From Agrilactobacillus fermenti (lineage in GTDB: Bacteria; Bacillota; Bacilli; Lactobacillales; Lactobacillaceae): a stretch of 64,000 bases of DNA. The stretch covers positions 1 through 64,000 of the forward strand of contig NZ_JACGCJ010000009.1 in NCBI RefSeq assembly GCF_021030645.1. Direction: 5' to 3'. Within the stretch, counting starts at the first letter, position 1. Each line of letters begins with the position of its first letter. Shown piece by piece: positions 50,830-61,167 of this stretch. Below the pieces are notes generated by a model. That model saw nothing but the letters and a program-made list of their open reading frames with translations, was not told where the DNA came from and did no database searches. The position numbers and the translations under genes are program-made.

Positions 50830-51433
50830 GAGATTGCTCCTTTTGCTTCAGCAGTCGATCATCTTGTAATTGATTCACTTGTGCTACCGCCGTTAAAAAT
50901 TGATTACGAGAAATTTGAAATGCCGTTAATCGTTTGAGGAGCTGCTTGCCATTCACTAAACCAATGTTCAAAACATCGCCTAATAACAGTCGGCGTTTCT
51001 TTGCCTGCGGACCAGCTAATAAACCAGCTTCAATCAAGTCCGCTTGCGTTATCGTCGCCACATATTTAGCATCTGTTTGAGTTTGATAAGCATTCATCAG
51101 TGCCTGTTTTAAAGCTGCATTAGAAGCATGTTCAACCCCAAGTGTCCCTTTGGATTTAGGTACTGCAGAAGAAGCTGGCAAAAAAGCCTGCTTAGCATCA
51201 GGAATACGCTGTAAAATTGTTTTACGTATTTTTTCACCTGGCGCATCAGGATCTGTAAAAACAATAATACCACGGCGCTTTTGCGCCTCCGCAATCAATT
51301 TTAAAGTTGCATCATCTATAGCGGATCCATTAGTTTCAATCGTATCAATGGTGGGATCGAATTGCTGCAGGCGTTTAGTATCATCACGGCCTTCAACAAT
51401 AATAATCTCTTGGATCTTAGTGATTTTAGACAT
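50819..51433 (-). CDS. rnmV: ribonuclease M5
   Basis: A Toprim-domain nuclease that matures the 5S rRNA precursor. 204 residues with EIIIVEGRDD (catalytic Glu) and the DPDAPGEKIRK metal site; the C-terminal DUF4093 half follows. ATG at 51433 overlaps the tatD stop by one base, while the longer frame to 51460 has no ribosome site. It forms the operon metG-tatD-rnmV-rsmA. Confidence 0.95.
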   Translation of the reverse strand: MSKITKIQEIIIVEGRDDTKRLQQFDPTIDTIETNGSAIDDATLKLIAEAQKRRGIIVFTDPDAPGEKIRKTILQRIPDAKQAFLPASSAVPKSKGTLGVEHASNAALKQALMNAYQTQTDAKYVATITQADLIEAGLLAGPQAKKRRLLLGDVLNIGLVNGKQLLKRLTAFQISRNQFLTAVAQVNQLQDDRLLKQKEQSHES

Positions 51434-52206
51434 TATGGCGCCACCCCAAAAATTCGACAAGCGTTTTGATAGGTCACTGCCGCAATGTGTTCTGGTGTTG
51501 TCTCCCGTAATTCGGCCAATTTTTGAACCACATAATAAGTATAACCCGGTTCATTAGGTTTGCCGCGATAAGGCGCTGGCGTGAGGTAAGGTGCGTCAGT
51601 TTCCACTAATAAACGGTCATCGGGCACCACTTTAGCTGCGGCTTGAATTTCAGGGGCATTCTTAAAAGTAACCATGCCACTAAAGGAAATATACATACCT
51701 AAAGCTAAATAGCGTTGGACTTCATGATCATCTCCGGTGAAACTGTGCATGATGCCACCAAAGTCACGGACCTTACTTGCATTTAATATTTCATAAGTAT
51801 CATCAAAAGCTTCTCGGGAGTGAATCGAAACTGGTTTGTTTAATTGAGCAGCCAACGTTAACTGGCGGGCAAAAACCTGGCGCTGCACATCGCGAGGAGA
51901 GGTATCCCAATGATAATCCAAGCCAATTTCACCTAAGGCAACAACTTTTTCCTGCTGTAATTGCTGCAGCAAAAGTGTCTCTGCAGCCGGATCATAGTCC
52001 TTGGCAAACTCAGGATGCCAACCAACAATGGCATATAATTCTGGAAATTTAGCCGCTAAATCTAAGGCCCCAGCGTTAAGAGCTGCGTCTGACCCTACAA
52101 TCGCCATCTTAACCACGTTTAATTCACGCGCATGGGCGATATAGTCAGCTTCTTTGCCTTGATAAGGGGTATCGTTTAAGTGCGTATGGGAATCAAAAAT
52201 CTTCAT
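51433..52206 (-). CDS. tatD: TatD family metal-dependent hydrolase/DNase
   Basis: 257 residues forming a TIM-barrel amidohydrolase. The metal ligands are visible in FDSHTHLND, the GEIGLDYHW glutamate, SIHSREA, and the late Asp in LLVETDAPYLTP. Homologues are 3'-5' DNases (Bacillus YabD). It starts 1 nt after the metG stop, so it is coupled to metG. Confidence 0.95.
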   Translation of the reverse strand: MKIFDSHTHLNDTPYQGKEADYIAHARELNVVKMAIVGSDAALNAGALDLAAKFPELYAIVGWHPEFAKDYDPAAETLLLQQLQQEKVVALGEIGLDYHWDTSPRDVQRQVFARQLTLAAQLNKPVSIHSREAFDDTYEILNASKVRDFGGIMHSFTGDDHEVQRYLALGMYISFSGMVTFKNAPEIQAAAKVVPDDRLLVETDAPYLTPAPYRGKPNEPGYTYYVVQKLAELRETTPEHIAAVTYQNACRIFGVAP

Positions 52207-52207
52207 A

Positions 52208-54226
<2,019 letters not shown>

Positions 54227-54331
54227 TCACAGTTATCTTAGTTATCTTTTATGATATTTTAATTTAATTGAAAATAATGCTATCAGTATAGCATAATTTA
54301 CCGCTAATTCGTATGGACCACCACAATATTC

Positions 54332-55162
54332 TTAGAACAACCCCATTTGCCGGGGCGCCAATCCAGAAAAGGAAAGCTTTAACATTTTTTGCAAACTCAA
54401 CGCATTATCGGCCGCATCGCCACCAGAATTATTATTGAAAATCACACAGACCTCTTTGGCTTGGGCTTGAAATTTTTGAACCGTCTGAGCGAAGGTCTTG
54501 AGTTCTGTCTGATTGTAGCGATATAACGTCCGTTTACCGCGCCATTGGGCATCTTGATGCATCCACCCCATCGTATTACGACCATGTAAGCGCAATAATA
54601 CCAGCTCTGGATTCGTCATAGTTTCATAATAAGGCACACTATTTGCCGGGGTCTGAGGTTCATCGACAATCGTCAGTGTTATTTTCAAGCGCTGTAACAA
54701 ATCTAAGGTTTGCTGCACGTATTTTGCATCGTACCAGCTGTTGTTGCGGAATTCCACGGTCAAAGGCAATTGCGGCAAAGCTTGTCGAATTTTGACCAAA
54801 TACCGAACATGCTCCGTTGAGACAGCAAAAAAAGGTGGAAATTGAAATAAAATCGTTTTAAGTTGGTTGGAACGGACCAGCGGCTGGACCGCTTGTCGAT
54901 AATCATGAAATAACTGGTTCAAATGTGCCGCTTCCGTATTTTCATGCAGCGTCATAAGTTTATGTACTTTAAAAACAAACTGGAATTGCTGTGGGACTTG
55001 CGCGCCCCATTTAGCAAACTGCTGTGCTGATTTCAAACCATAATAAAGGCTGTCTACTTCCACACAAGGAAAAAAGCTGGCGTACTCTGGTAAAGTCAAC
55101 GCTTTTTTCTCTGGCATCAAACTTTGGTGTTCATTCCACGTTGTTAAGCCGATCGTAATCAT
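54332..55162 (-). CDS. DUF72 family protein
   Basis: 276 residues of the DUF72 (YecE/YunF) family, a TIM-barrel protein of unknown function. FVFKVHKLMT, FQFPPFF, VEFRNNSWY and the LLRLHGRN segment are the family landmarks. Its ATG overlaps the stop of the NUDIX gene (ATGA), so the two are translated together. The pairing gives no clear functional hint. Confidence 0.88.
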   Translation of the reverse strand: MITIGLTTWNEHQSLMPEKKALTLPEYASFFPCVEVDSLYYGLKSAQQFAKWGAQVPQQFQFVFKVHKLMTLHENTEAAHLNQLFHDYRQAVQPLVRSNQLKTILFQFPPFFAVSTEHVRYLVKIRQALPQLPLTVEFRNNSWYDAKYVQQTLDLLQRLKITLTIVDEPQTPANSVPYYETMTNPELVLLRLHGRNTMGWMHQDAQWRGKRTLYRYNQTELKTFAQTVQKFQAQAKEVCVIFNNNSGGDAADNALSLQKMLKLSFSGLAPRQMGLF

Positions 55163-55677
55163 AGTAATGGCACTTCCGCTTCATTTTGAAAATCTGTATC
55201 ATCGATCGCAAACTTAACCAATTGGTCGCCTGAAAAATCAGTGACAAAGCGATGCGCTTCATTTTTGATCATATAGGGATAAGCTGCTTTCAAATCGGCG
55301 ATCACCCCATAATTTTGTGGCTGCAAAACCCAATCTAGTGGAAATAAATTTAGCAATCCTTCGCGCATGTTAACTGGTGTTTTCAATTGATAATCAGTGT
55401 TTAATCGTGCCGTAAATAAATAGATTCGGTTCTGATAAACGCCAGAAACGAACCATTCCATATAGCCATTATTTACAAGTTGATAAGCATCTTTGGCAAT
55501 GCCCGTTTCTTCAAAAATTTCTCGCTGCACACCTAATTCAGGCGTTTCACCAGCTTCAATTTTACCGCCAATACCATTCCACTGGCCGATATATGGCTTT
55601 TTATAGCGATTCAACAATAATGCTTGCTGGTCTTGAAGTATCAAAGCTAGAGTTAATCGCCTTTTTTTATCCGTCAT
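55159..55677 (-). CDS. NUDIX hydrolase, MutT/8-oxo-dGTPase-like
   Basis: 172 residues. The Nudix box GGKIEAGETPELGVQREIFEETGI is complete (near 36-59; quoted in parts, GGKIEAGETPE and REIFEETGI). The LNRYKKPYIGQWNGIGGK start resembles YtkD/MTH1-like 8-oxo-dGTP diphosphatases, so nucleotide pool cleaning is a fair guess. It overlaps the DUF72 start by 4 nt. Confidence 0.87.
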   Translation of the reverse strand: MTDKKRRLTLALILQDQQALLLNRYKKPYIGQWNGIGGKIEAGETPELGVQREIFEETGIAKDAYQLVNNGYMEWFVSGVYQNRIYLFTARLNTDYQLKTPVNMREGLLNLFPLDWVLQPQNYGVIADLKAAYPYMIKNEAHRFVTDFSGDQLVKFAIDDTDFQNEAEVPLL

Positions 55678-55743
55678 TGACAGCCGCCTTTCTTACAGGT
55701 CTATCTAAAAAAATCCAGCTTACCATATCAAACTTAAATTATT

Positions 55744-56505
55744 CTAGCGGCGTCGATGTTTCACAAAAGTGACATAATGTAAAATCGATGCCAATAAAAT
55801 GAAAAAGATCAGGACAAACGAAACGTAATTTGCTAAGAAATTAGTCAATGGCAATACCCTGCCTAGAAGAACTTGAATGCCCATTGTGGCCAAAGCCATG
55901 ACAGCAATCATAAAGAAGAGCTGAATATAACGTTTCACTGTACTATCATCCTTTCGTTTCTTTCGGGCAATCTTTTGTCCCCATTTATGACACAATTTGA
56001 TTTTTGCCGGTGGTAAAGTTTTCATATCAAATGTATTTGGTAACACTAACTCACCCACTTTGATCACACCAGCCGCCGACATAACGGTATCGATCGTCTT
56101 AAACGTTGGGTCTGTGACTCCTGTGATAAAGTTTTCTAAAGTGCTTTTATAGCAACTTGTTACACTTAAATAATGCTTATTTTTGAAGGGTCCTGGAATC
56201 GTATCGCCATTCTTCTTTTGATAAACTAACTTAGGCCGTAAACAGTCTAAGAAATTCTTCATTGTCCCAGCTAGGCCGCCCCAATAAGTCGGGGCAGCTA
56301 AGACCCAAACATCACTTTCTGCCAATTTTTGGATCAACTCATTCAAAACCGGATTAGGCTGATTCGTATGCGGCTTGATATCATAGTCCTCCAAATATAA
56401 GAACTCAGTCTCTTCCGTCTCTGGAACGGCTTTAAGAATCTCCGTCAATAATTGGCCCGTCAACCCCTGACGCTTGTGCGCGCCTAAAATACCTAATACC
56501 TTCAT
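55744..56505 (-). CDS. flavodoxin-like NAD(P)H oxidoreductase with C-terminal membrane tail
   Basis: 253 residues. The N-terminal domain (about 1-180) is a flavodoxin-like FMN reductase, with GAHKRQGLT at the phosphate loop and APTYWGGLAGTMKNFLDCL as the second flavin contact. It is followed by a basic linker (KKRKDD) and two membrane helices (about 195-215 and 225-245). The membrane tail suggests electron transfer at the membrane; the partner is unknown. It is the last gene of the sir2-TMEM175-aroQ-flavoprotein run, 26 nt after aroQ. Confidence 0.83.
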   Translation of the reverse strand: MKVLGILGAHKRQGLTGQLLTEILKAVPETEETEFLYLEDYDIKPHTNQPNPVLNELIQKLAESDVWVLAAPTYWGGLAGTMKNFLDCLRPKLVYQKKNGDTIPGPFKNKHYLSVTSCYKSTLENFITGVTDPTFKTIDTVMSAAGVIKVGELVLPNTFDMKTLPPAKIKLCHKWGQKIARKKRKDDSTVKRYIQLFFMIAVMALATMGIQVLLGRVLPLTNFLANYVSFVLIFFILLASILHYVTFVKHRRR

Positions 56506-56531
56506 GATTGTCTAACTCCCAATGCAATATA

Positions 56532-56813
56532 TTATTGCGTATCCTGTAATGCTTTGATTTTTTTGGCTTGGACTTGCTTAGAAACCAACAGAATATCCCG
56601 AAATAAATCTTTGATATAAGGCCGCAGATGCTCATCTTCAACCCGTGTCATCAATTCATCCAGTAGATTTTTTTCACGCATAATGTCAGTCAAGCCAAGT
56701 TTCTGTTCAAATTTAATTTGCGCAATTTGTTCGCCAACTTGTAACCTTTCTATCAATAAAGCAACTAATTTTTGATCAATGGCATCAATCTTTTGACGTT
56801 CTTTATCCAACAA
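56532..56813 (-). CDS. aroQ: chorismate mutase, AroQ type
   Basis: 93 residues, all helical, typical of a monofunctional AroQ-type mutase: IDAIDQKLVALLIERLQVGEQIA, quoted in parts, gives the arginine/lysine active-site pattern (LIERLQVGEQIAQIK). It converts chorismate to prephenate for Phe and Tyr. The start is TTG, 2 nt after the TMEM175 stop, so expression should be coupled. No other aromatic pathway gene is nearby. Confidence 0.88.
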   Translation of the reverse strand: MLDKERQKIDAIDQKLVALLIERLQVGEQIAQIKFEQKLGLTDIMREKNLLDELMTRVEDEHLRPYIKDLFRDILLVSKQVQAKKIKALQDTQ

Positions 56814-56815
56814 GC

Positions 56816-57418
56816 TCAGTCATCTTCTTTTTTATTATTTTGCAGCGTACGTTCGATTCTTTTTTCTGGAACAATCCACAACAAGAACATCAATCCATCA
56901 ATGGCAAAAACCGCCAGCGGTACATAAATGCCGATGACAACCGCTAAGGCTGCCATTCCGATGGAAATAAAGGGTTTATTATAATCTGCACCTAAACTCT
57001 TACCAATCAATGATTGTTTGCCATTGACCCGAATCAGATCCTGAACCATAAGTGCCCAGATGATATTGGCTAGCAGAATTACCGTCCCATAAGTTAATTC
57101 AGGTGCTTTAGCGGCAAAATGGCCACCTTCCAAAACCCAAGCCGATGTAAATGGAAAAAAGCTCAAAAAGAACATCAAAATCATATTTAACCAAATGACC
57201 CGGCCACTAACTTTATGCACAATTGAAAACAAATGATGATGATTGATCCAATAAACGCTTAAAACAAAAAAGCTAAAAGCATAAATACTTAATGAGTCTC
57301 GAATGCCCCAAAGCCCCTTAAACGTGCTTGTCTCTGGCGCATGGATCTCTAAAACCATAATTGTCATCACAATTGCAATAATGGCATCTGTAAATGCTTC
57401 AATTCTTGACTTACCCAT
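56816..57418 (-). CDS. TMEM175 family potassium channel-like protein
   Basis: 200 residues with about six membrane helices. The first helix carries RIEAFTDAIIAIVMTIMVLE, matching the TMEM175 RxxxFSD signature that lines the pore in bacterial K+ channels of this family. Start at 57418 with GAGGTGG 6 nt upstream; the frame to 57469 overlaps the sir2 stop. It lies between sir2 and aroQ. Confidence 0.88.
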   Translation of the reverse strand: MGKSRIEAFTDAIIAIVMTIMVLEIHAPETSTFKGLWGIRDSLSIYAFSFFVLSVYWINHHHLFSIVHKVSGRVIWLNMILMFFLSFFPFTSAWVLEGGHFAAKAPELTYGTVILLANIIWALMVQDLIRVNGKQSLIGKSLGADYNKPFISIGMAALAVVIGIYVPLAVFAIDGLMFLLWIVPEKRIERTLQNNKKEDD

Positions 57419-57440
57419 CTTGTTCCACCTCATGAATTTA

Positions 57441-58127
57441 TTAGAGTTGTGCAAAGACGGTTTGGGCATCCTCCTGTATCATCTCGACGGGCAAATTAAA
57501 AGTGACTTTCTCCTTATTCACGGCGACCAGCTTAGCATCTGCTTGCCGGTACTGGATCAATCCTGCAAAAGGATAAACTCTAAAGGAAGTCCCTACAACG
57601 ACGATCAAATCTGCCCGAGCAATCGCAGCCACTGCTGCCTCGATCGTGTCCGTATTGATCGGCTCGCCATACAAAACGATATTGGGACGCAAAATACCCC
57701 CGTCTGCTGCATGATGATAATCTTTTAAATAGGTCTGATAATCAAACTTTTGGCGACAAGTCTGACAATAGATATCATACAGATTACCATGGAATTCGAT
57801 GACATTTTCAGCCCCAGCTTTTGTATGCAGACCATCCACATTTTGGGTTACAATGTCCCCTTTGCGATTCGCGATTTCAGCCATTTTTTCGTGAATAATA
57901 TTGGGCTTGGCTTTAGGAAAATACATATTTTCTTTCACAAATTGATAAAAACTATCTGGATGTTGTTGTAAATTTTCATGACTCAATAAATATTCTGGGT
58001 TCTGATGGCCAGCATAGAGTCCGTTTTTAGAACGGTAATCTGGAATGCCTGAAGGTGTAGATACGCCTGCACCGGTTAAAAATGTGACATGTTTTGCTGA
58101 ATTAATTGCGCTTTTCAAATCAAACAT
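57441..58127 (-). CDS. Sir2-family NAD-dependent protein deacylase
   Basis: 228 residues from ATG at 58127. The Rossmann core shows LTGAGVSTPSGIPDYRS, TQNVDGLH with the catalytic His in ENVIEFHGN, and VVVGTSFRVYP. The zinc ribbon looks incomplete: CQTC is present, but the second Cys pair is replaced by HHAADGG. The ribosome site is weak. The longer frame to 58211 overlaps the divergent small ORF and its promoter and is rejected. First gene of a four-gene run. Confidence 0.88.
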   Translation of the reverse strand: MFDLKSAINSAKHVTFLTGAGVSTPSGIPDYRSKNGLYAGHQNPEYLLSHENLQQHPDSFYQFVKENMYFPKAKPNIIHEKMAEIANRKGDIVTQNVDGLHTKAGAENVIEFHGNLYDIYCQTCRQKFDYQTYLKDYHHAADGGILRPNIVLYGEPINTDTIEAAVAAIARADLIVVVGTSFRVYPFAGLIQYRQADAKLVAVNKEKVTFNLPVEMIQEDAQTVFAQL

Positions 58128-58202
58128 CTGATAATCCCAGCTTTCTAATGCTAAAAATTTAAAACAATTGGTGTATAATAAGCCCCGTAAAGGAGTGAGC
58201 CC

Positions 58203-58346
58203 ATGAAGCATCCAGCTATTTATTATCTAAGTTATTTATGCCTATTTTTCGTGCTTATTGCACTGTTAGTCATTGTTTATCATCTATTTATCATGGTATC
58301 ACAGCAACTGCCTTATACTTTTGAAATGCATTTTGGTGGGCGTTAA
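58203..58346 (+). CDS. small single-helix membrane protein (47 residues)
   Basis: An ORF with a good ribosome site: AAGGAG lies 7 nt ahead of ATG. The product starts MKHPAIYYLSY, has one strong membrane helix (about 11-31, LCLFFVLIALLVIVYHLFIM) and a short tail ending HFGGR. TATAAT at 58174-58179 is a probable -10. It is divergent from sir2 and followed by a hairpin terminator. No family recognised; a membrane-active regulator, accessory subunit or toxin-like peptide are all possible. Confidence 0.68.
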   Translation: MKHPAIYYLSYLCLFFVLIALLVIVYHLFIMVSQQLPYTFEMHFGGR

Positions 58347-58382
58347 CTAGTTATTCACAAATTACCCATACATTTGATTCTT

Positions 58383-58419
58383 GAGGTCGAAACAAACGTA
58401 TCATTTTGTTTCTGACCTC
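58383..58419. terminator. hairpin terminator between convergent genes
   Basis: GAGGTCGAAACAAA (58383-58396) pairs with 58404-58419 with one bulged base, followed by TATTTATTTT. Same sequence theme as the hairpin at 20369. Confidence 0.8.
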
Positions 58420-58464
58420 TATTTATTTTACAAATGATGCTATATCCCTCTTGCCGCACTCAAT

Positions 58465-59427
58465 TTATCTGACAGCGTAGGTAATACCTTCTTGCTCTAA
58501 GACTGTTTGTAAAGGCGTCTCGTAAAGATGCTGGAAAGTCTCCGGCGTAGTGTCTTGATCTACTTTGTGTAAAATAAAAGCAGCTTGCCCGTCATTTTTC
58601 CCCATCGCCACATAGGCTTTTTGTTTGTTGGCGAGCTCTGTAAAATCTGTATGCAAGACTTCTACGACTTGTCGCAAAGCTAAACGTAATTGCCGTTGGC
58701 TGAAGATCGGCGTCAAAATTGCAAATTGCTGGTGATTCATCGGCACATAGCCTAAACTTTCTGTAAGTTCAGCAAATTTTTTAAACAAATTAACCACCGC
58801 TCGTCGAAAAGCAAAAGGTGTATCCAACGCCTTAGCAGTTAGCACTTCATATAGCTGTTGGGCATACTCAAAAGCAGCTGGATATTTTAACAATAGTGTG
58901 TTCTTTAAAGTGGCATCCGCACCTTGGGTGAACACCAACACATCCAGCAAACTTAGCATGCGAAAAATCAACAAGTTATCTTCGTTCTTATTTGGATTCT
59001 CAGCTGGAACGCTAGCATAAAAACCATCTAAAAATTCTTTTTGCACCGTCTCATTGATCAAATGATGTTTTGTTTGCTCTTGTTGGATGATCACATGAGC
59101 CACGCTATTATATAAAGCTGTGGCTGTAGCACCCATTTGTTCATCTAATTGTGGCTTGCCACTCGTTAGTGGAAACTGTAATTGACTGAATCCACGAGCC
59201 ACCATCAACATGTGCAGCAATTCATGAGATAATGTATAGGCCACATTGGTCGTATCCGTAACTTTGATTTCGATTGCACCATCTTTATGCACGACTTGTT
59301 GGGATTGGTCATGTAATAATAAACCTGACGCTGACCCGGTTACGGTTACAGTGATGGGCACCGGAAATTTATCCTGTACTTCGTTAAGTAAACTTTGTAC
59401 TTCTGGACCATACTCATTAGCTGTCAT
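58465..59427 (-). CDS. IpaB/EvcA-type lactobacillar protein with HExxH motif
   Basis: 320 residues, similar to proteins annotated IpaB/EvcA family in lactobacilli, of unknown function. The N-terminal part contains SHELLHMLMV (near 68-77), an HExxH zinc-protease signature, in a helix after a beta-rich stretch. A third metal ligand is not obvious, though an E/D about 20-30 residues on (QLDEQMGA) could serve. There is no signal peptide, so a cytoplasmic protein is expected. Single gene. Confidence 0.72.
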   Translation of the reverse strand: MTANEYGPEVQSLLNEVQDKFPVPITVTVTGSASGLLLHDQSQQVVHKDGAIEIKVTDTTNVAYTLSHELLHMLMVARGFSQLQFPLTSGKPQLDEQMGATATALYNSVAHVIIQQEQTKHHLINETVQKEFLDGFYASVPAENPNKNEDNLLIFRMLSLLDVLVFTQGADATLKNTLLLKYPAAFEYAQQLYEVLTAKALDTPFAFRRAVVNLFKKFAELTESLGYVPMNHQQFAILTPIFSQRQLRLALRQVVEVLHTDFTELANKQKAYVAMGKNDGQAAFILHKVDQDTTPETFQHLYETPLQTVLEQEGITYAVR

Positions 59428-59553
59428 AATGGCCTCCTATATATATTCCTAATATTAAATATAGTATAACATTTTTAGTACTTAGAAAAGTAACCCTCAC
59501 CTAGGCAATAAACTGATTAATTCGCTATAATAGAATTGATTGGAGGCCTATTT

Positions 59554-60066
59554 ATGAAAATTCTTGTCCCAACTGAAGACCATTATCTCGATGATCGTTA
59601 TGGCAAGTCAGGCAAGTCACTCAATGCTAGTTTGCAGTCCATTTCCTTTCCAATTTATATTACGAATCCCCCAGTTGACACACAATCTTTTGCCTTAACA
59701 TTGGTCGATTTTGATGCGATTCCAGTAGGTGGATTCCCTTGGATCCATTGGCTCGTTGCTGACATTCCTGCGGATACGCGTGAAATTCCTGAAAATGCCA
59801 GTCGCAGTGGCGTCATTCCCTTTATCCAAGGACGTAACTCAACTGCCGGTGCTTATGTTGGTGTCAATAACCCTGAAATCAATCAGCACTATGCTAATCC
59901 AGCCCCACCTGACAAGGATCATGCGTATACATTGACTGTCTATGCTTTGGATAAAAAATTAAATCTTCAGCCAGGATTCTGGATGAACGAACTTTATCGA
60001 GCTATGAAACAACATATCTTAGCATCACAAAAATTGGAACTTTGGTATCATACTCGTAACTACTAA
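59554..60066 (+). CDS. YbhB/YbcL-type PEBP family protein
   Basis: 170 residues of the phosphatidylethanolamine-binding protein (Raf kinase inhibitor-like) fold: FDAIPVGGFPWIHWLVADIP, NSTAGAYVGV and HAYTLTVYALDKKL are the conserved ligand-pocket segments. The bacterial function is unknown. ATG at 59554 has GGAGG 7 nt upstream; the upstream ATG at 59536 covers that site. TATAAT at 59526-59531 is a likely -10. Confidence 0.88.
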   Translation: MKILVPTEDHYLDDRYGKSGKSLNASLQSISFPIYITNPPVDTQSFALTLVDFDAIPVGGFPWIHWLVADIPADTREIPENASRSGVIPFIQGRNSTAGAYVGVNNPEINQHYANPAPPDKDHAYTLTVYALDKKLNLQPGFWMNELYRAMKQHILASQKLELWYHTRNY

Positions 60067-60082
60067 TCGTTATTAGACTAAT

Positions 60083-60137
60083 AAAGAGAGCGAGGGCGAA
60101 ACAAAACTAACGTTTTGTTTTCACCGTCGCTCTCTTT
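60083..60137. terminator. hairpin between convergent PEBP and ppx genes
   Basis: AAAGAGAGCGA...CGAAACAAAAC pairs with the segment at 60111-60137 with a few mismatches, with A and T tracts at both ends. Same theme as 22786. Confidence 0.78.
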
Positions 60138-60154
60138 GCGAACAATTTTATTTT

Positions 60155-60185
60155 AAACGTGTTCCAAAAGACAGCGCCCTTTGTC
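60155..60185. repeat. partial copy of the short intergenic repeat
   Basis: AAACGTGTTCCAAAA (60155-60169) matches all 15 bases of the left end of the element at 39532-39546, followed by a related CAGCGCCCT/ TTGTC stretch. The right end is missing. Confidence 0.6.
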
Positions 60186-60214
60186 GCATTCTCGCTCTCT
60201 TTATTTATGGCTAC

Positions 60215-61156
60215 TTATGAAAATTTACCCTGATTTTCTAAGTCGCTAAGATGTTCATATAAAATACCATCACGCAGTCCTTGTTGTGAGAAAATCATTC
60301 GATCAGAATCTAAATGTCGCTGCAATAATACTGCTGGTGATAGGCCGCCAATAATGATATCGCCGCGTTCTTTAGACAGTCCAGGAATATCTTTTCTTGC
60401 TGCCAGGTCCTTAGAAACCACTTCATCAAAGATATCATTAACCTGGGCGCCACTCATGCGAAAGCCGTGAATATCCCAATAACGCTTGAAGTTATCACGG
60501 CGGCGTTGGATTTTAGCCAAGGTTCGGTTGGAACCACCTAAAGCAACAATCGGTAAATTTTTACCGCGGTCAAGCCACCAAATATCATTATATAGATTTT
60601 CCATAGCTGTAAAAAGCTGGAACAAGCTGCTAGCACTGACAAGATCTTTTTCAAGATAACGTTCAGATAAATTCACAGAACCTAAGGGTAAACTGATCAA
60701 ATTCACGGCACGCCGATTTTGGACAAGGATCAATTCTGTACTAGCACCACCAGTATCCATCAAAACCGCATTGACCACTGGTAAAGAATTAATCACGCCT
60801 AAATAATCATAGTGTGCTTCCATCGCCCCGGTAATAACTTCAAGGTCAATATCAGCTTCTTTTTTGACCAATTTCAAAAATTCTTTTTGATTGGCTGCCA
60901 TTCGCGTCGCTGCTGTCGCAACGGCACGCAAATTCAGCTTGGGCAGGTCCTTATATAATTTTCGAAAATTTTCTAACGTTGTCAACGTCCGCTCCATCGC
61001 CGGCTGCTTAAGTTCTTTTTCTGGCCCCATGTTTTCTGATAATCGTACTGGCTCTTTTTCTTCAATAATTTTTTTAGTTGTGCCATCATCACTGATTTCA
61101 GTGACTGTTAGCCGGGCTGAGTTGGAGCCCAAATCGATTACACCAAAATGTTCCAT
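60215..61156 (-). CDS. ppx: Ppx/GppA family exopolyphosphatase
   Basis: 313 residues of the ASKHA fold. The phosphate 1 loop VIDLGSNSARL and the phosphate 2 loop LMDTGGASTELILV are intact. It releases phosphate from polyphosphate ends or hydrolyses pppGpp; the family cannot be split by sequence alone. It follows ppk by 11 nt, so the cluster encodes both synthesis and breakdown of polyphosphate. It lacks the C-terminal HD domain that the upstream paralogue carries. Confidence 0.92.
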   Translation of the reverse strand: MEHFGVIDLGSNSARLTVTEISDDGTTKKIIEEKEPVRLSENMGPEKELKQPAMERTLTTLENFRKLYKDLPKLNLRAVATAATRMAANQKEFLKLVKKEADIDLEVITGAMEAHYDYLGVINSLPVVNAVLMDTGGASTELILVQNRRAVNLISLPLGSVNLSERYLEKDLVSASSLFQLFTAMENLYNDIWWLDRGKNLPIVALGGSNRTLAKIQRRRDNFKRYWDIHGFRMSGAQVNDIFDEVVSKDLAARKDIPGLSKERGDIIIGGLSPAVLLQRHLDSDRMIFSQQGLRDGILYEHLSDLENQGKFS

Positions 61157-61167
61157 CCTTTTCCCAC

